A stretch of DNA of 64,000 bases. Origin: Hyperoodon ampullatus. Lineage: Eukaryota > Chordata > Mammalia > Artiodactyla > Ziphiidae. A program made the translations under genes and the position numbers. Under the pieces are notes generated by a model. It worked only from the letters and a program-made list of their open reading frames with translations. It had not been told where the DNA came from and did not search any database. The stretch is taken from contig CATKHW010000381.1 of assembly GCA_949752795.1 (NCBI GenBank), positions 248,001 through 312,000 on the forward strand, written 5' to 3'. Below, in pieces: positions 34,772-46,942 of the stretch. Each line of letters starts with the position of its first letter. The stretch's first letter is position 1.

Positions 34772-36435
34772 CAAGCAAGCGGGCAATGCAAATCTGCACT
34801 ACAAAGAAGTATCACTTCCCACCGGTCAAAAGGGACATCCACAAAATGTGTAAAAACCAGAAAGGCAAGACAGGTCCTGGACAACAGGGAGCCTTGTTAT
34901 GCTGATGGGCGGGATGTAAATTGCCAACTGCCTCTCTGGAGGAGGGCATTGGGTTCCCTAAAACAAGTAAACAACAGAGCTACAGAGCCAAGGGCACCTC
35001 CAGTCTAGGGAATATACCTTGGGAAAACTGAAAATCAATAAGACAGAGCCACCCCAAAATTTAGGGCTGCACTGCTTACAAGGACCTCAACTTGGGTACA
35101 CATTAAATATCCCAGGAAATATAAAAATGGTTCAAAAAATTGTGGTAGTTACGTACGATGGAATATCCCTGAGCCATGAAATCAATGTCATAAGACCAGT
35201 AGCAGCAAAATGGGTGGATTCAGGTACGATGATTCTAAGTGAAGTAAGTCACACAGAAAAAGAAACTTATCATAAGATATCACTTATGAAGACCCGGTAA
35301 ACATGGCTACACTTGAAGTGAGTTAGGAAAGAGAACAGTGTCTCACATTTAGAAAACACTCTTATGCCTGTTAAGGGGGAAGGAGAGGTGGGGTGATGCA
35401 TAAAACCAGAGTTTGATATAAGCACAGGTACCGTTCCAAAAACCAACTATGGAATAGACAAGACCTACACCTTCCTCAGTGAAAGGGACTCAAAACCCCA
35501 TATTTCCCGCAGAGGAATATATCTGACTAGTAAGAATCTTAAAACCTATGTATTGATATGTCTCCGTAAGGGAATCAAGTGTGTCTAGACTGGCATAAAC
35601 ATGGCAGCGAGAATCAGCTCAAACCCACTATAAAAACGAATTTAAAAAACAAAACAAAAAAACTAGGAAATTCTTTACAATTCCTTCAGGGTCTCTGATG
35701 AAACCTGGAATGACCCTATTTACAATGACAGCTGGATGTGGCATAAGGAGGGACACTTGGGACTGAGACGATTGGTGAGATTGGGTGAGCAAATGCAGAC
35801 CCTTTAAAGCACAAATGCCTGGCACCCATTCCATGGGTCCTAACTCTCCAGGTTGAAGGGAATATTACTACAGCTATAACATGTACGGGAAACCTAGAGA
35901 ACGGACACACTGTGAATACGAAAAGTTTCTAAAACTCAAAGAATAGTCCCTCTCCTGGTGCTCCGGTTTGACTTTCCATCTTCTTTACTATCAACCTCCC
36001 AACTTGGAGAGACAGCCCCTTTAACCTCCTGGTTTGCACAGGTTGCCAATTTGGCAGAGGATGAAAGGGAAGAGAGAGAACCAATGAGAGAGTAGCTGTT
36101 AGGCATTTGGACGGGCATATATCACTGTAATTTCCCGGCAGGAAGAAGAATTAAGGAAAGTCTCAGCCCCCCACCGGGAACCAGTATAGGTCCTGAACCA
36201 AAGTTTTGGACTTGCAGTCAGCTCACCAAAAAAGAGTTGAAAAATGGAGCTCAGGGGCACAGCAATTCACAAACTGGCCGAGTAATAAAGGACAACTATC
36301 GTCCAAAAATATGTTGAGGGAAGGCAACGAGGCGGACTTGAATGCGAGGCAGAATAGCAGGAAACAGATTTCAAGAGGTACGTTGGAATCGCCTTTAAAG
36401 CACAGGAAGAGGGGCACAACTTCGACAATGATGCA
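34698..36435 (+). repeat. Satellite monomer 20
   Basis: 1,738 bp with a perfect palindrome (34698-34771). L1 part 34786-35662. One base shorter than monomer 18 at CTGTTAAGGGGG (35,368). Confidence 0.95.
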
Positions 36436-38173
36436 CTTGGCCAAAAGGGCGTATGCGTTTTCTCCTGTATATATTCAGGAGAAAACGCATACGCCCTTTT
36501 TGGCCAAGCAAGCAAGCGGGCAATGCAAATCTGCACTACAAAGAAGTATCACTTCCCACTGGTCAAAAGGGACATCCACAAAATGTGTAAAAACCATAAA
36601 GGCAAGACAGGCCCTGGAGAACAGGGAGCCTTGTTATGCTTATGGGCGGGATGTAACTTGCCGACTGCCTCTCTGGAGCAGTGCATTGTGTTCCCTAAAA
36701 CAAGTAAAGAACAGAGCTACAGAGCCAAGGGCACTTCCAGTCTAGGGAATATACCTTGGGAAAACTGAAAATCAATAAGACAGAGCCACCCCAAAATTTA
36801 GGGCTGCACTGCTTACAAGGACCTCAACTTGGGTACACATTAAATGTCCCAGGAAATATAAAAATGGTTCAAAAAATTGTGGTACTTACGTACGATGGAA
36901 TATCCCTCAGCCATGAAGTCAATGTCATAAGACCAGTAGCAGCAAAATGGGTGGATTCAGGTACGATGATTCTAAGTGAAATAAGTCACACAGAAAAAGA
37001 AACTTATCATAAGATATCACTTATGAAGATCCTGTAAACATGGCTACACTTGAACTGAGTTAGGAAAGAGAACAGTGTCTCACATTTAGAAAATACTCTT
37101 ATGCCTGCTTAAGGGGGAAGGAGAGGTGGGGTGATGCATAAAACCAGAGCTTGATATAAGCACAGGTACCGTTCCAAAAACCAACTATGGAATAGAAAAG
37201 ACCTACACCTTCCTCAGTGAAAGGGACTCAAAACCCCATATTTCCCGGAGAGGAATATATCTGACTAGTAAGAATCTTAAAACCTATGTATTGATATGTC
37301 TCCATAAGGGAATCAAGTGTGTCTAGACTGGCATAAACATGGCAGCGAGAATCAGCTCAAACCCACTATAAAAAGGAATTTCAAAAACAAAACAAAAAAA
37401 CTGGGAAATTCTTTACAATTCCTTCAGAATCTCTGATGAAACCTGGAATGACCCTATCTACAACGACAGCTGGATGTGGCATAAGGCTGGACACTTGTGA
37501 CTGAGAGAATTGGTGAGATTGGGTGAGCAAATGCAGACCCTTTAAAGCAATAATGCATGGCACCCATTCCATGGGTCCCTACTCTCCAGGTTGAAGGGAA
37601 TATTACTACAGTTATAACATGTACGGGAAACCTAGAGAACGGACACACTGTGAATACGAAAGGTTTCTAAAACTCAACGAATAGTCCCTCTCCTGGTGCT
37701 CCGCTTTGACTTTCCATCTGCTTTACTATCAACCTCCCAACTTGGAGAGACAGCCCCTGTAACCTCCTGGTTCACACAGGTTGCCAATTTGGCAGAGGAT
37801 GAAAGGGAAGAGGGAGAACCAATGAGAGAGTAGCTGTTAGGCATTTGGACGGGCACATATCACTGTAATTTCCCGGCAGGAAGAAGAATTAACCAAAGTC
37901 TCAGCCACCCACCGGGAACCAGTATAGGTCCTGAACCAAAATTTTGGGCTTGTGGTCAGCTCACCGAAAACGAGTTGAAAAATGGAGCTCAGGGGCACAG
38001 CAATTCACAAACTGGCTGAGTAATACAGGAAAACTATCGTCCAAAAATCTGTTGAGGGAAGGCAATGAGGCGGACTTGAAAGCGAGGCAGAATAGCAGGA
38101 AACAGATTTCAAGAGGTACGTTGGAATCACCTTTAAAGCACAGGAAGAGGGGCACAACTTCGCCAATGATGCA
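36436..38173 (+). repeat. Satellite monomer 21 (chimeric)
   Basis: 1,738 bp. Palindrome 36436-36508, one-base-deleted subfamily. L1 part 36523-37400. Up to about 37,975 it follows the dimer series (monomers 17 and 19). From about 38,014 it follows the end of monomer 11 (GGCTGAGTAATACAGG). Confidence 0.95.
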
Positions 38174-39912
38174 CTTGGCCAGAAAGGGCGTATGCGTTTT
38201 CTCCTGAATATATTCAGGAGAAAACGCATACGCCCTTTTTGGCCAAGCAAGCAAGCGGGCAATGCAAATCTGCACTACAAAGAAGTATCACTTCCCACAG
38301 GTCAAAAGGGACATTCACAAAATGTGTAAAAACCAGAAAGGCAAGGCAGGCCCTGGAGAACAGGCAGCCTTGTTATGCTGATGGGCGGCATGTAAATTGC
38401 CAACTGCCTCTCTGGAGGAGTGCATTGTGTTTCCTAAAACAAGCAAACAACAGAGCTACAGAGCCAAGGGCACTGCCAGTCTAGGGAATATACCTTGGGA
38501 AAACTGAAAATCAATAAGACAGAGCCACCCCAAAATTTAGGGCTGCACTGCTTACAAGGACCTCAACTTGGGTACACCTTAAATATCCCAGGAAATATAA
38601 AAATGGTTCAAAAAACTGTGGTACTTACGAATGATGGAATATCCCTCAGCCATGAAATCAATGTCATAAGACCAGTAGCAGCAAAATGGGTGGATTCAGG
38701 TACGATGATTCTAAGTGAAATAAGTCACACAGAAAAAGAAACTTATCATAAGATATCACTTATGAAGATCCTGTAAACATGGCTACACTTGACCTGAGTT
38801 AGGAAAGAGAACAGTGTCTCACATTTAGAAAACACTCTTATGCCTGCTTAAGGGGGAAGGAGAGGTGGGGTGATGCATAAAACCAGAGTTTGATATAAGC
38901 ACAGGTACCGTTCCAAAAACCAACTATGGAATAGACAAGACCTACACCTTCCTCAGTGAAAGGGACTCAAAACCCCATATTTCCCGCAGAGGAATATATC
39001 TGACTAGTAAGAATCTTAAAACCTATGTATTTATATGTCTCCGTAAGGGAATCAAGTGTGTCTAGACTGGCATAAACATGGCAGCGAGAGTCAGCTGAAA
39101 CCCACTATAAAAAGGAATTTCAAAAACAAACCAAAAAAACTGGGAAATTCTTTACAATTCCTTCAGGGTCTCTGATGAAACCTTGAATGACCCTATCTAC
39201 AACTACACCTGGATGTGGCATAAGGAAGGACACTTGGGACTGAGAGGATTGGTGAGATAGGGTGAGCAAATGCAGACACTTTAAAGCACAAATGCCTGGC
39301 ACCCATTCCATGGGTACCAACTCTCCAGGTTGAAGGGAATATTACTACAGCTATAACATGTACGGGAAACCTAGAGAACGGACACACTGTGAATACGAAA
39401 GGTTTCTAAAACTCAACGAATAGTCCCTCTCCTGGTGCTCCGGTTTGACTTTCCCTCTGCTTTACTATCAACGTCCCAACTTGGAGAGACAGCCCCTTTA
39501 ACATCCTGGTTCGCACAGGTTGCCAATTTGGCAGAGGATGAAAGGGAAGAGGGAGAACCAATGAGAGAGTAGCTATTAGGCATTTGGACGGGCGCATATC
39601 ACTGTAATTTCCCGGCAGGAAGAGGAATTAACCAAAGTCTCAGCCCCCCACCGGGAACCAGCATAGGTCCTGAACCAAAATTTCGGACTTGCGGTCAGCT
39701 CACCAAAAATTAGTTGAAAAATGGAGCTCAGGGGCACAGCAATTCACAAACTGGCTGAGTAATACTGGAAAACTATCGTCCAAAAATCATTTGAGGGAAG
39801 GCAACGAGGCGGACTTGAAAGCGAGGCAGAATAGGAGGAAACAGATTTCAAGAGGTACGTTGGAATCACCTTTAAAGCACAGGAAGAGGGGCACAACTTC
39901 GACAATGATGCA
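38174..39912 (+). repeat. Satellite monomer 22 (composite)
   Basis: 1,739 bp. Palindrome 38174-38247 with the CCAGAAAG mismatch of monomer 12. From about 38,440 on it matches monomer 11 instead (AAACTGTGG, CACTTGACCTGAG). L1 part 38262-39139. Confidence 0.95.
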
Positions 39913-41060
39913 CTTGGCCAGAAAGGGTGTATGCGTTTTCTCCTGAATATATTCAGGAGAAAACGCATACGCCCTTTTTGGCCAAGCAAGCAAGCGGGCA
40001 ATGCAAATCTGCACTACAAAGAAGTATCACTTCCCACCGGTCAAAAGGGACATCCACAAAATGTGTAAAAACCAGAAAGGCAAGACAGGCCCTGGAGAAC
40101 AGGCAGCCTTGTTATGCTGATGGGCGGCATGTAAATTGCCAACTGCCTCTCTGGAGGAGTGCATTGTGTTTCCTAAAACAAGTAAACAACAGAGCTACAG
40201 AGCCAAGGGCACTTCCAGTCTAGGGAATATACCTTGGGAAAACTGAAAATCAATAAGACAGAGCCACCCCAAAATTTAGGGCTGCACTGCTTACAAGGAC
40301 CTCAACTTGGGTACACCTTAAATATCCCAGGAAATATAAAAATGGTTCAAAAAATTGTGGTACTTACGTACGATGGAATATCCCTGAGCCATGAAATCAA
40401 TGTCATAAGACCAGTAGCAGCAAAATGGGTGGATTCAGGTACGATGATTCTAAGTGAAGTAAGTCACACAGAAAAAGAAACTTATCATAACATATCACTT
40501 ATGAAGATCCTGTAAACATGGCTACACTTGAACTGAGTTAGGAAAGAGAACAGTGTCTCACATTTAGAAAACACTCTTATGCCTGCTTAAGGGGGAAGGA
40601 GAGGTGGGGTGATGCATAAAACCAGAGTTTGATATAAGCACAGGTACCGTTCCAAAAACCAACTATGGAATAGCCAAGACCTACACCTTCCTCAGTGAAA
40701 GGGACTCAAAACCCCATATTTCCCGCAGAGGAATATATCTGACTAGTAAGAATCTTAAAACCTATGTATTGATATGTCTCCGTAAGGGAATCAAGTGTGT
40801 CTAGACTGGCATAAACACGGCAGCGAGAATCAGCTCAAACCCACTATAAAAAGGAATTTTAAAAACAAAACAAAAAAACTGGGAAATTCTTTACAATTCC
40901 TTCAGGGTCTCTGATGAAACCTGGAATGACCCTATCTACAACGACAGCTGGATGTGGCATAAGGAGGGACACTTGGGACTGAGAGGATTGTTGAGATTGG
41001 GTGAGCAAATGCAGACCCTTTAAAGCACAAATGCCTGGCACCCATTCCATGGGTACCAAC
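38420..41060 (+). repeat. Eleven-unit register duplication, copy B
   Basis: Partner of 19300-21940. It ends where the unique segment of monomer 23 stops matching monomer 12. Confidence 0.8.
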
Positions 41061-41651
41061 TCTCCAGGTTGAAGGGAATATTACTACAGCTATAACATGT
41101 ACGGGAAACCTAGAGAACAGACACACTGTGAATACGAAAGGTTTCTAAAACTCAACGAATAGTCCCTCTCCTGGTGCTCCGGTTTGACTTTCCATCTGCT
41201 TTACTATCAACCTCCCAACTTGGAGAGACAGCCCCTTTAACCTCCTTGTTCGCACAGGTTGCCAATTTGGCAGAGGATGAAAGGGAAGAGGGAGAACCAA
41301 TGAGAGAGTAGCTGTTAGGCATTTGGACGGGCACATATCACTGTAATTTCCCGGCAGGAAGAAGAATTAACCAAAGTCTCAGCCACCCACCGGGAACCAG
41401 TATAAGTCCCGAACCAAAATTTTGGACTTGCGGTCAGCTCACAAAAAACGAGTTGAAAAATGGAACTCAGGGGCACAGCAATTCACAAACTGGCCGAGTA
41501 AAAAAGGAAAACTATCGTCCAAAAATCTGTTGAGGGAAGGCAACGAGGCGGACTTGAAAGCGAGGCAGAATAGCAGGAAACAGATTTCAAGAGGTACGTT
41601 GGAATCACCTTTAAAGCACAGGAAGAAGGACACAACTTCGACAATGTTGCA
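39913..41651 (+). repeat. Satellite monomer 23
   Basis: 1,739 bp. Palindrome 39913-39986 with two mismatches (positions 9 and 16). L1 part 40001-40878. Shares CATAAACACGG and GAATTTTAAAAAC with monomer 12. Confidence 0.95.
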
Positions 41652-44600
41652 CTTGGCCAAAAAGGGCGTATGCGTTTTGTCCTGAATATATTCAGGAGAA
41701 AACGCATACGCCCTTTTTGGCCAAGCAAGCAAGCGGGCAATGCAAATCTGCACTACAAAGAAGTATCACTTCCCACCGGTCAAAAGGGACATCCACAAAA
41801 TGTGTAAAAACCAGAAAGGCAAGACAGGCCCTGGAGAACATGGAGCCTTGTTATGCTGATGGGCGGGATGTAAATTGCCAACTGCCTCTCTGGAGGAGTG
41901 CATTGTGTTCCCTAAAACAAGTAAAGAACAGAGCTACAGAGCCAAGGGCACTTCCATTCTAGGGAATATACCTTGGGAAAACTGAAAATCAATAAGACAG
42001 AGCCACCCCAAAATTTAGGGCTGCACTGCTTACAAGGACCTCAACTTGGGTACACCTTAAATATCCCAGGAAATATAAAAATGGTTCAAAAAATTGTGGT
42101 ACTTACGTACGATGGAATATCCCTCAGCCATGAAATCAATGTCATAAGACCAGTAGCAGCAAAATGGGTGGCTTCAGGTACGATGATTCTAAGTGAAATA
42201 AGTCACACAGAAAAAGAAACTTATCATAAGATATCACTTCTGAAGATCCTGTACACATGGCTACACTTGAACTGAGTTAGGAAAGAGAACAGTGTCTCAC
42301 ATTTAGAGAACACTCTTATGCCTGCTTAAGGGGGAAGGAGAGGTGGGGTGATGCATAAAACCAGAGTTTGATATAAGCACACGTACCATTCCAAAAACCA
42401 ACTATGGAATAGACAAGACCTACACCTTCCTCAGTGAAAGGGACTCAAAACCCCATGTTTCCCGCAGAGGAATATATCTGACTAGTAAGTATCTTAAAAC
42501 CTATGTATTGATATGTCTCCGTAAGGGAATCAAGTGTGTCTAGACTGGCATAAACATGGCAGCGAGAATCAGCTCAAACCCACTATAAAAAGGAATTTCA
42601 AAAACAAAACAAAAAAACTGGGAAATTCTTTACAATTCCTTCAGGGTCTCTGATGAAACCTGGAATGACCCTATCTACAACGACAGCTGGATGTGGCATA
42701 ACGAGGGACACTTGGGATTGAGAGGATTGGTGAGATTGGGTGAGCAAATGCAGACCCTTTAAAGCACAAATGCCTGGCACCCATTCCATGGGTCCCAACT
42801 CTCCAGGTTGAAGGGAATATTACTACAGCTATAACATGTACGGGAAACCTAGAGAACGGACACACTGTGAATACGAAAGGTTTCTAAAACTCAAAGAATA
42901 GTCCCTCTCCTGGTGCTCCTCTTTGACTTTACATCTGCTTTACTATCAACCTCCCAACTTGGAGAGACAGCCCCTTTAACCTCCTTGTTCGCACAGGTTG
43001 CCAATTTGGCAGAGGATGAAAGGGAAGAGGGAGAACCAATGAGAGAGTAGCTGTTAGGCATTTGGACGGGCACATATCACTGTAATTTCCCGGCAGGAAG
43101 AAGAATTAACCAAAGTCTCAGCCACCCACCGGGAACCAGTATAAGTCCCGAACCAAAATTTTGGACTTGCGGTCAGCTCACAAAAAACGAGTTGAAAAAT
43201 GGAACTCATGGGCACAGCAATTCACAAACTGGCCGAGTAAAAAAGGAAAACTATCGTCCAAAAATCTGTTGAGGGAAGGCAACGAGGCGGACTTGAAAGC
43301 GAGGCAGAATAGCAGGAAACAGATTTCAAGAGGTACGTTGGAATCACCTTTAAAGCACAGGAAGAAGGACACAACTTCGACAATGTTGCACTTGGCCAAA
43401 AAGGGCGTATGCGTTTTGTCCTGAATATATTCAGGAGAAAACGCATACGCCCTTTTTGGCCAAGCAAGCAAGCGGGCAATGCAAATCTGCACTACAAAGA
43501 AGTATCACTTCCCACCGGTCAAAAGGGACATCCACAAAATGTGTAAAAACCAGAAAGGCAAGACAGGCCCTGGAGAACAGGGAGCCTTGTTATGCTGATG
43601 GGCGGGATGTAAATTGCCAACTGCCTCTCTGGAGGAGTGCATTGTGTTCCCTAAAACAAGTAAAGAACAGAGCTACAGAGCCAAGGGCACTTCCATTCTA
43701 GGGAATATACCTTGGGAAAACTGAAAATCAATAAGACAGAGCCACCCCAAAATTTAGGGCTGCACTGCTTACAAGGACCTCAACTTGGGTACACCTTAAA
43801 TATCCCAGGAAATATAAAAATGGTTCAAAAAATTGTGGTACTTACGTACGATGGAATATCCCTCAGTCATGAAATCAATGTCATAAGACCAGTAGCAGCA
43901 AAATGGGTGGCTTCAGGTACGATGATTCTAAGTGAAATAAGTCACACAGAAAAAGAAACTTATCATAAGATATCACTTCTGAAGATCCTGTACACATGGC
44001 TACACTTGAACTGAGTTAGGAAAGAGAACAGTGTCTCACATTTAGAGAACACTCTTATGCCTGCTTAAGGGGGAAGGAGAGGTGGGGTGATGCATAAAAC
44101 CAGAGTTTGATATAAGCACACGTACCATTCCAAAAACCAACTATGGAATAGACAAGACCTACACCTTCCTCAGTGAAAGGGACTCAAAACCCCATGTTTC
44201 CCGCAGAGGAATATATCTGACTAGTAAGTATCTTAAAACCTATGTATTGATATGTCTCCGTAAGGGAATCAAGTGTGTCTAGACTGGCATAAACATGGCA
44301 GCGAGAATCAGCTCAAACCCACTATAAAAAGGAATTTCAAAAACAAAACAAAAAAACTGGGAAATTCTTTACAATTCCTTCAGGGTCTCTGATGAAACCT
44401 GGAATGACCCTATCTACAACGACAGCTGGATGTGGCATAACGAGGGACACTTGGGACTGAGAGGATTGGTGAGATTGGGTGAGCAAATGCAGACCCTTTA
44501 AAGCACAAATGCCTGGCACCCATTCCATGGGTCCCAACTCTCCAGGTTGAAGGGAATATTACTACAGCTCTAACATGTACGGGAAACCTAGAGAACGGAC

Positions 44601-44800
44601 ACACTGTGAATACGAAAGGTTTCTAAAACTCAAAGAATAGTCCCTCTCCTGGTGCTCCTCTTTGACTTTACATCTGCTTTACTATCAACCTCCCAACTTG
44701 GAGAGACAGCCCCTTTAACCTCCTGGTTCGCACAGGTTGCCAATTTGGCAGAGGATGAAAGGGAAGAGGGAGAACCAATGAGAGAGTAGCTGTTAGGCAT
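41400..44800 (+). repeat. Recent single-unit tandem duplication
   Basis: 41400-43138 and 43139-44800 differ at only a handful of bases that I can find (for example CATGGAGCC versus CAGGGAGCC at 41.84/43.58 kb, and a GGGG/TGGG difference at 41.47/43.21 kb). Both share AAGTCCCGAACC, TTTTGTCC and TTAGAGAACAC. Confidence 0.88.
41652..43390 (+). repeat. Satellite monomer 24
   Basis: 1,739 bp. Palindrome 41652-41725 with one mismatch (TTTTGTCC, position 28). L1 part 41740-42617. Almost identical to the adjacent monomer 25. Confidence 0.95.
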
Positions 44801-45129
44801 TTGGATTTGCACATATCACTGTAATTTCCCGGCAGGAAGAAGAATTAACCAAAGTCTCAGCCCCCCACCGGGAACCAATATAGGTCCTGAACCAAAATTT
44901 TGGACTTGCAGTCAGCTCAACAAAAACGAGTTGAAAAATGGAGCTCAGGGGCACAGCAATTCACAAACTGCCCGAGTAATAAAGGACAACTATCGTCCAA
45001 AAATCTGTTGAGGGAAGGCAACGAGGTGGACTTGAAAGCGAGGCAGAATAGCAGGAAACAGATTTCAAGAGGTACGTTGGAATCGCCTTTAAAGCACAGG
45101 AAGAGGGGCACAACTTCGACAATGATGCA
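43391..45129 (+). repeat. Satellite monomer 25
   Basis: 1,739 bp. Palindrome 43391-43464, same single mismatch as monomer 24. L1 part 43479-44356. At about 44.80 kb (TTTGGATTTGCACATATC) it switches to the sequence type of monomers 31, 33 and 35. Confidence 0.95.
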
Positions 45130-46868
45130 CTTGGCCAAAAAGTGCGTATGCGTTTTCTCCTGAATATATTCAGGAGAAAACGCATACGTCCTTTTTGGCC
45201 AAGCAAGCAAGCGGGCAATGCAAATCTGCACTACAAAGAAGTATCACTTCCCACCAGTCAAAAGGGACTTCCACAAAATGTGTAAAAACCAGAAAGGCAA
45301 GACTGGCCCTGGAGAACAGGGAGCCTTTCTATGCTGAAGGGCGGGATGTAAATTGCCAACTGCCTCTCTGGAGGAGTGCATTGGGTTCCCTAAAACAAGT
45401 AAACAACAGAGCTACAGAGCCAAGGGCACTTCCAGTCTAGGGAATATACCTTGGGAAAACTGGAAATCAATAAGACAGAGCCATCCCAAAATTTAGGGCT
45501 GCACTGCTTACAAGGACCTCAACTTGGGTCCACCTTAAATACCCCAGGAAATATAAAAATGGTTCAAAAAATTGGGGTACTTATGTACGATGGAATATCC
45601 CTCAGCCATGAAATCAATGTCATAAGACCAGTAGCAGCAAAATGGGTGGATTCAGGTACGATGACTCTAAGTGAAATAAGTCACACAGAAAAAGAAACTT
45701 ATCATAAGATATCACTTATGAAGATCCTGTAAACATGGCTACACTTGAACTGAGTTAGGAAAGAGAACAGTGTCTCACATTTAGAAAACACTCTTATGCC
45801 TGCTTAAGGGGGCAGGAGAGGTGGGGTGATGCATAAAACCAGAGTTTGATATAAGCACAGGTACCGTTCCAAAAACCAACTATGGAATATACAAGACCTA
45901 TACCTTCCTGAGTGAAAGGTACTCAAAACACCATATTTCCCACAGAGGAATATATCTGATCAGTAAGAATCTTAAAACCTATGTATTGATATGTCTCCGT
46001 AAGGGAATCAAGTGTGTCTAGACTGGCATAAACATGGCAGCGAGAGTCAGCTCAAACCCACTATAAAAAGGAATTTCAAAAACAAAACAAAAAAACTGGG
46101 AAATTCTTTCCAATTCCTTCAGGGTCTCTGATGAAACCTGGAATGACCCTATCTACAATGACAGCTGGATGTGGCATAAGGAGGGACACTTGGGACTGAG
46201 ACGATTGGTGAGATTGTGTGAGCAAATGCAGACCCTTTAAAGCAATAATGCATGGCAGCCATTCCATGGTTCCGAACTCTCCTGGTTGAAGGGAATATTA
46301 CTACAGCTATAACATGTACGGGAAACCTAGAGAACGGACACACTGTGAATACGAAAGGTTTCTAAAACTCAATGAATAGTCCCTCTCCTGGTCCTCCGGT
46401 TTGACTTTCCATCTGCTTTACTATCAAACTCCCAACTTGGAGAGATAGCCCCTTTAACCTTTTGGTTCGCACAGGTTGCCAATTTGGCAGAGGATGAAAG
46501 GGAAGAGGGAGAACCAATGAGAGAGTAGCTGTTAGGCATTTGGACCGGCACATATCACTCTAACTTCCCGGCAGGAAGAAGAATTAACCAAAGTCTCAGC
46601 CCCCCACCGGGAACCAGCATAAGTCCTGAACCAAAATTTTGGACTTGCTGTCAGCTAACAAAAAACGAGCTGAAAAATGGAGCTCAGGGGCACAGCAATT
46701 CACAAACTGGCCAAGTAATAAAGGACAAGTATCGTCCAAAAATATGTTGAGGGAAGGCAACGAGGCGGACTTGAAAGCGAGGCAGAATAGCAGGAAACAG
46801 ATTTCAAGAGGTACGTTGGAATCGCCTTTAAAGCACAGGAAGAGGGGCACAACATCGACAATGATGCA
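45130..46868 (+). repeat. Satellite monomer 26
   Basis: 1,739 bp. Palindrome 45130-45203 with two adjacent mismatches at arm positions 14-15 (AGTGCG left, CGTCCT right). L1 part 45218-46095. Partner of monomer 35, 15,644 bp away. Confidence 0.95.
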
Positions 46869-46942
46869 CTTGGCCAAAAAGGGCGTATGCGTTTTCTCCT
46901 GAATATATTCAGGAGAAAACGCATACGCCCTTTTTGGCCAAG
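46869..46942. repeat. Perfect 74-bp palindrome, monomer 27
   Basis: All 37 pairs match. Confidence 0.97.

Larger units (their letters stand above)
28600..37975 (+). repeat. Dimeric higher-order repeat, about 2.7 copies
   Basis: A 3,476-3,477 bp dimer (types 17+18) is repeated: about 28600-32076, 32077-35552 and 35553-37975. Alternate monomers are near-identical, while neighbours differ at many positions (for example CTGTATATATTC against CTGAATATATTC palindrome axes). Confidence 0.88.
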
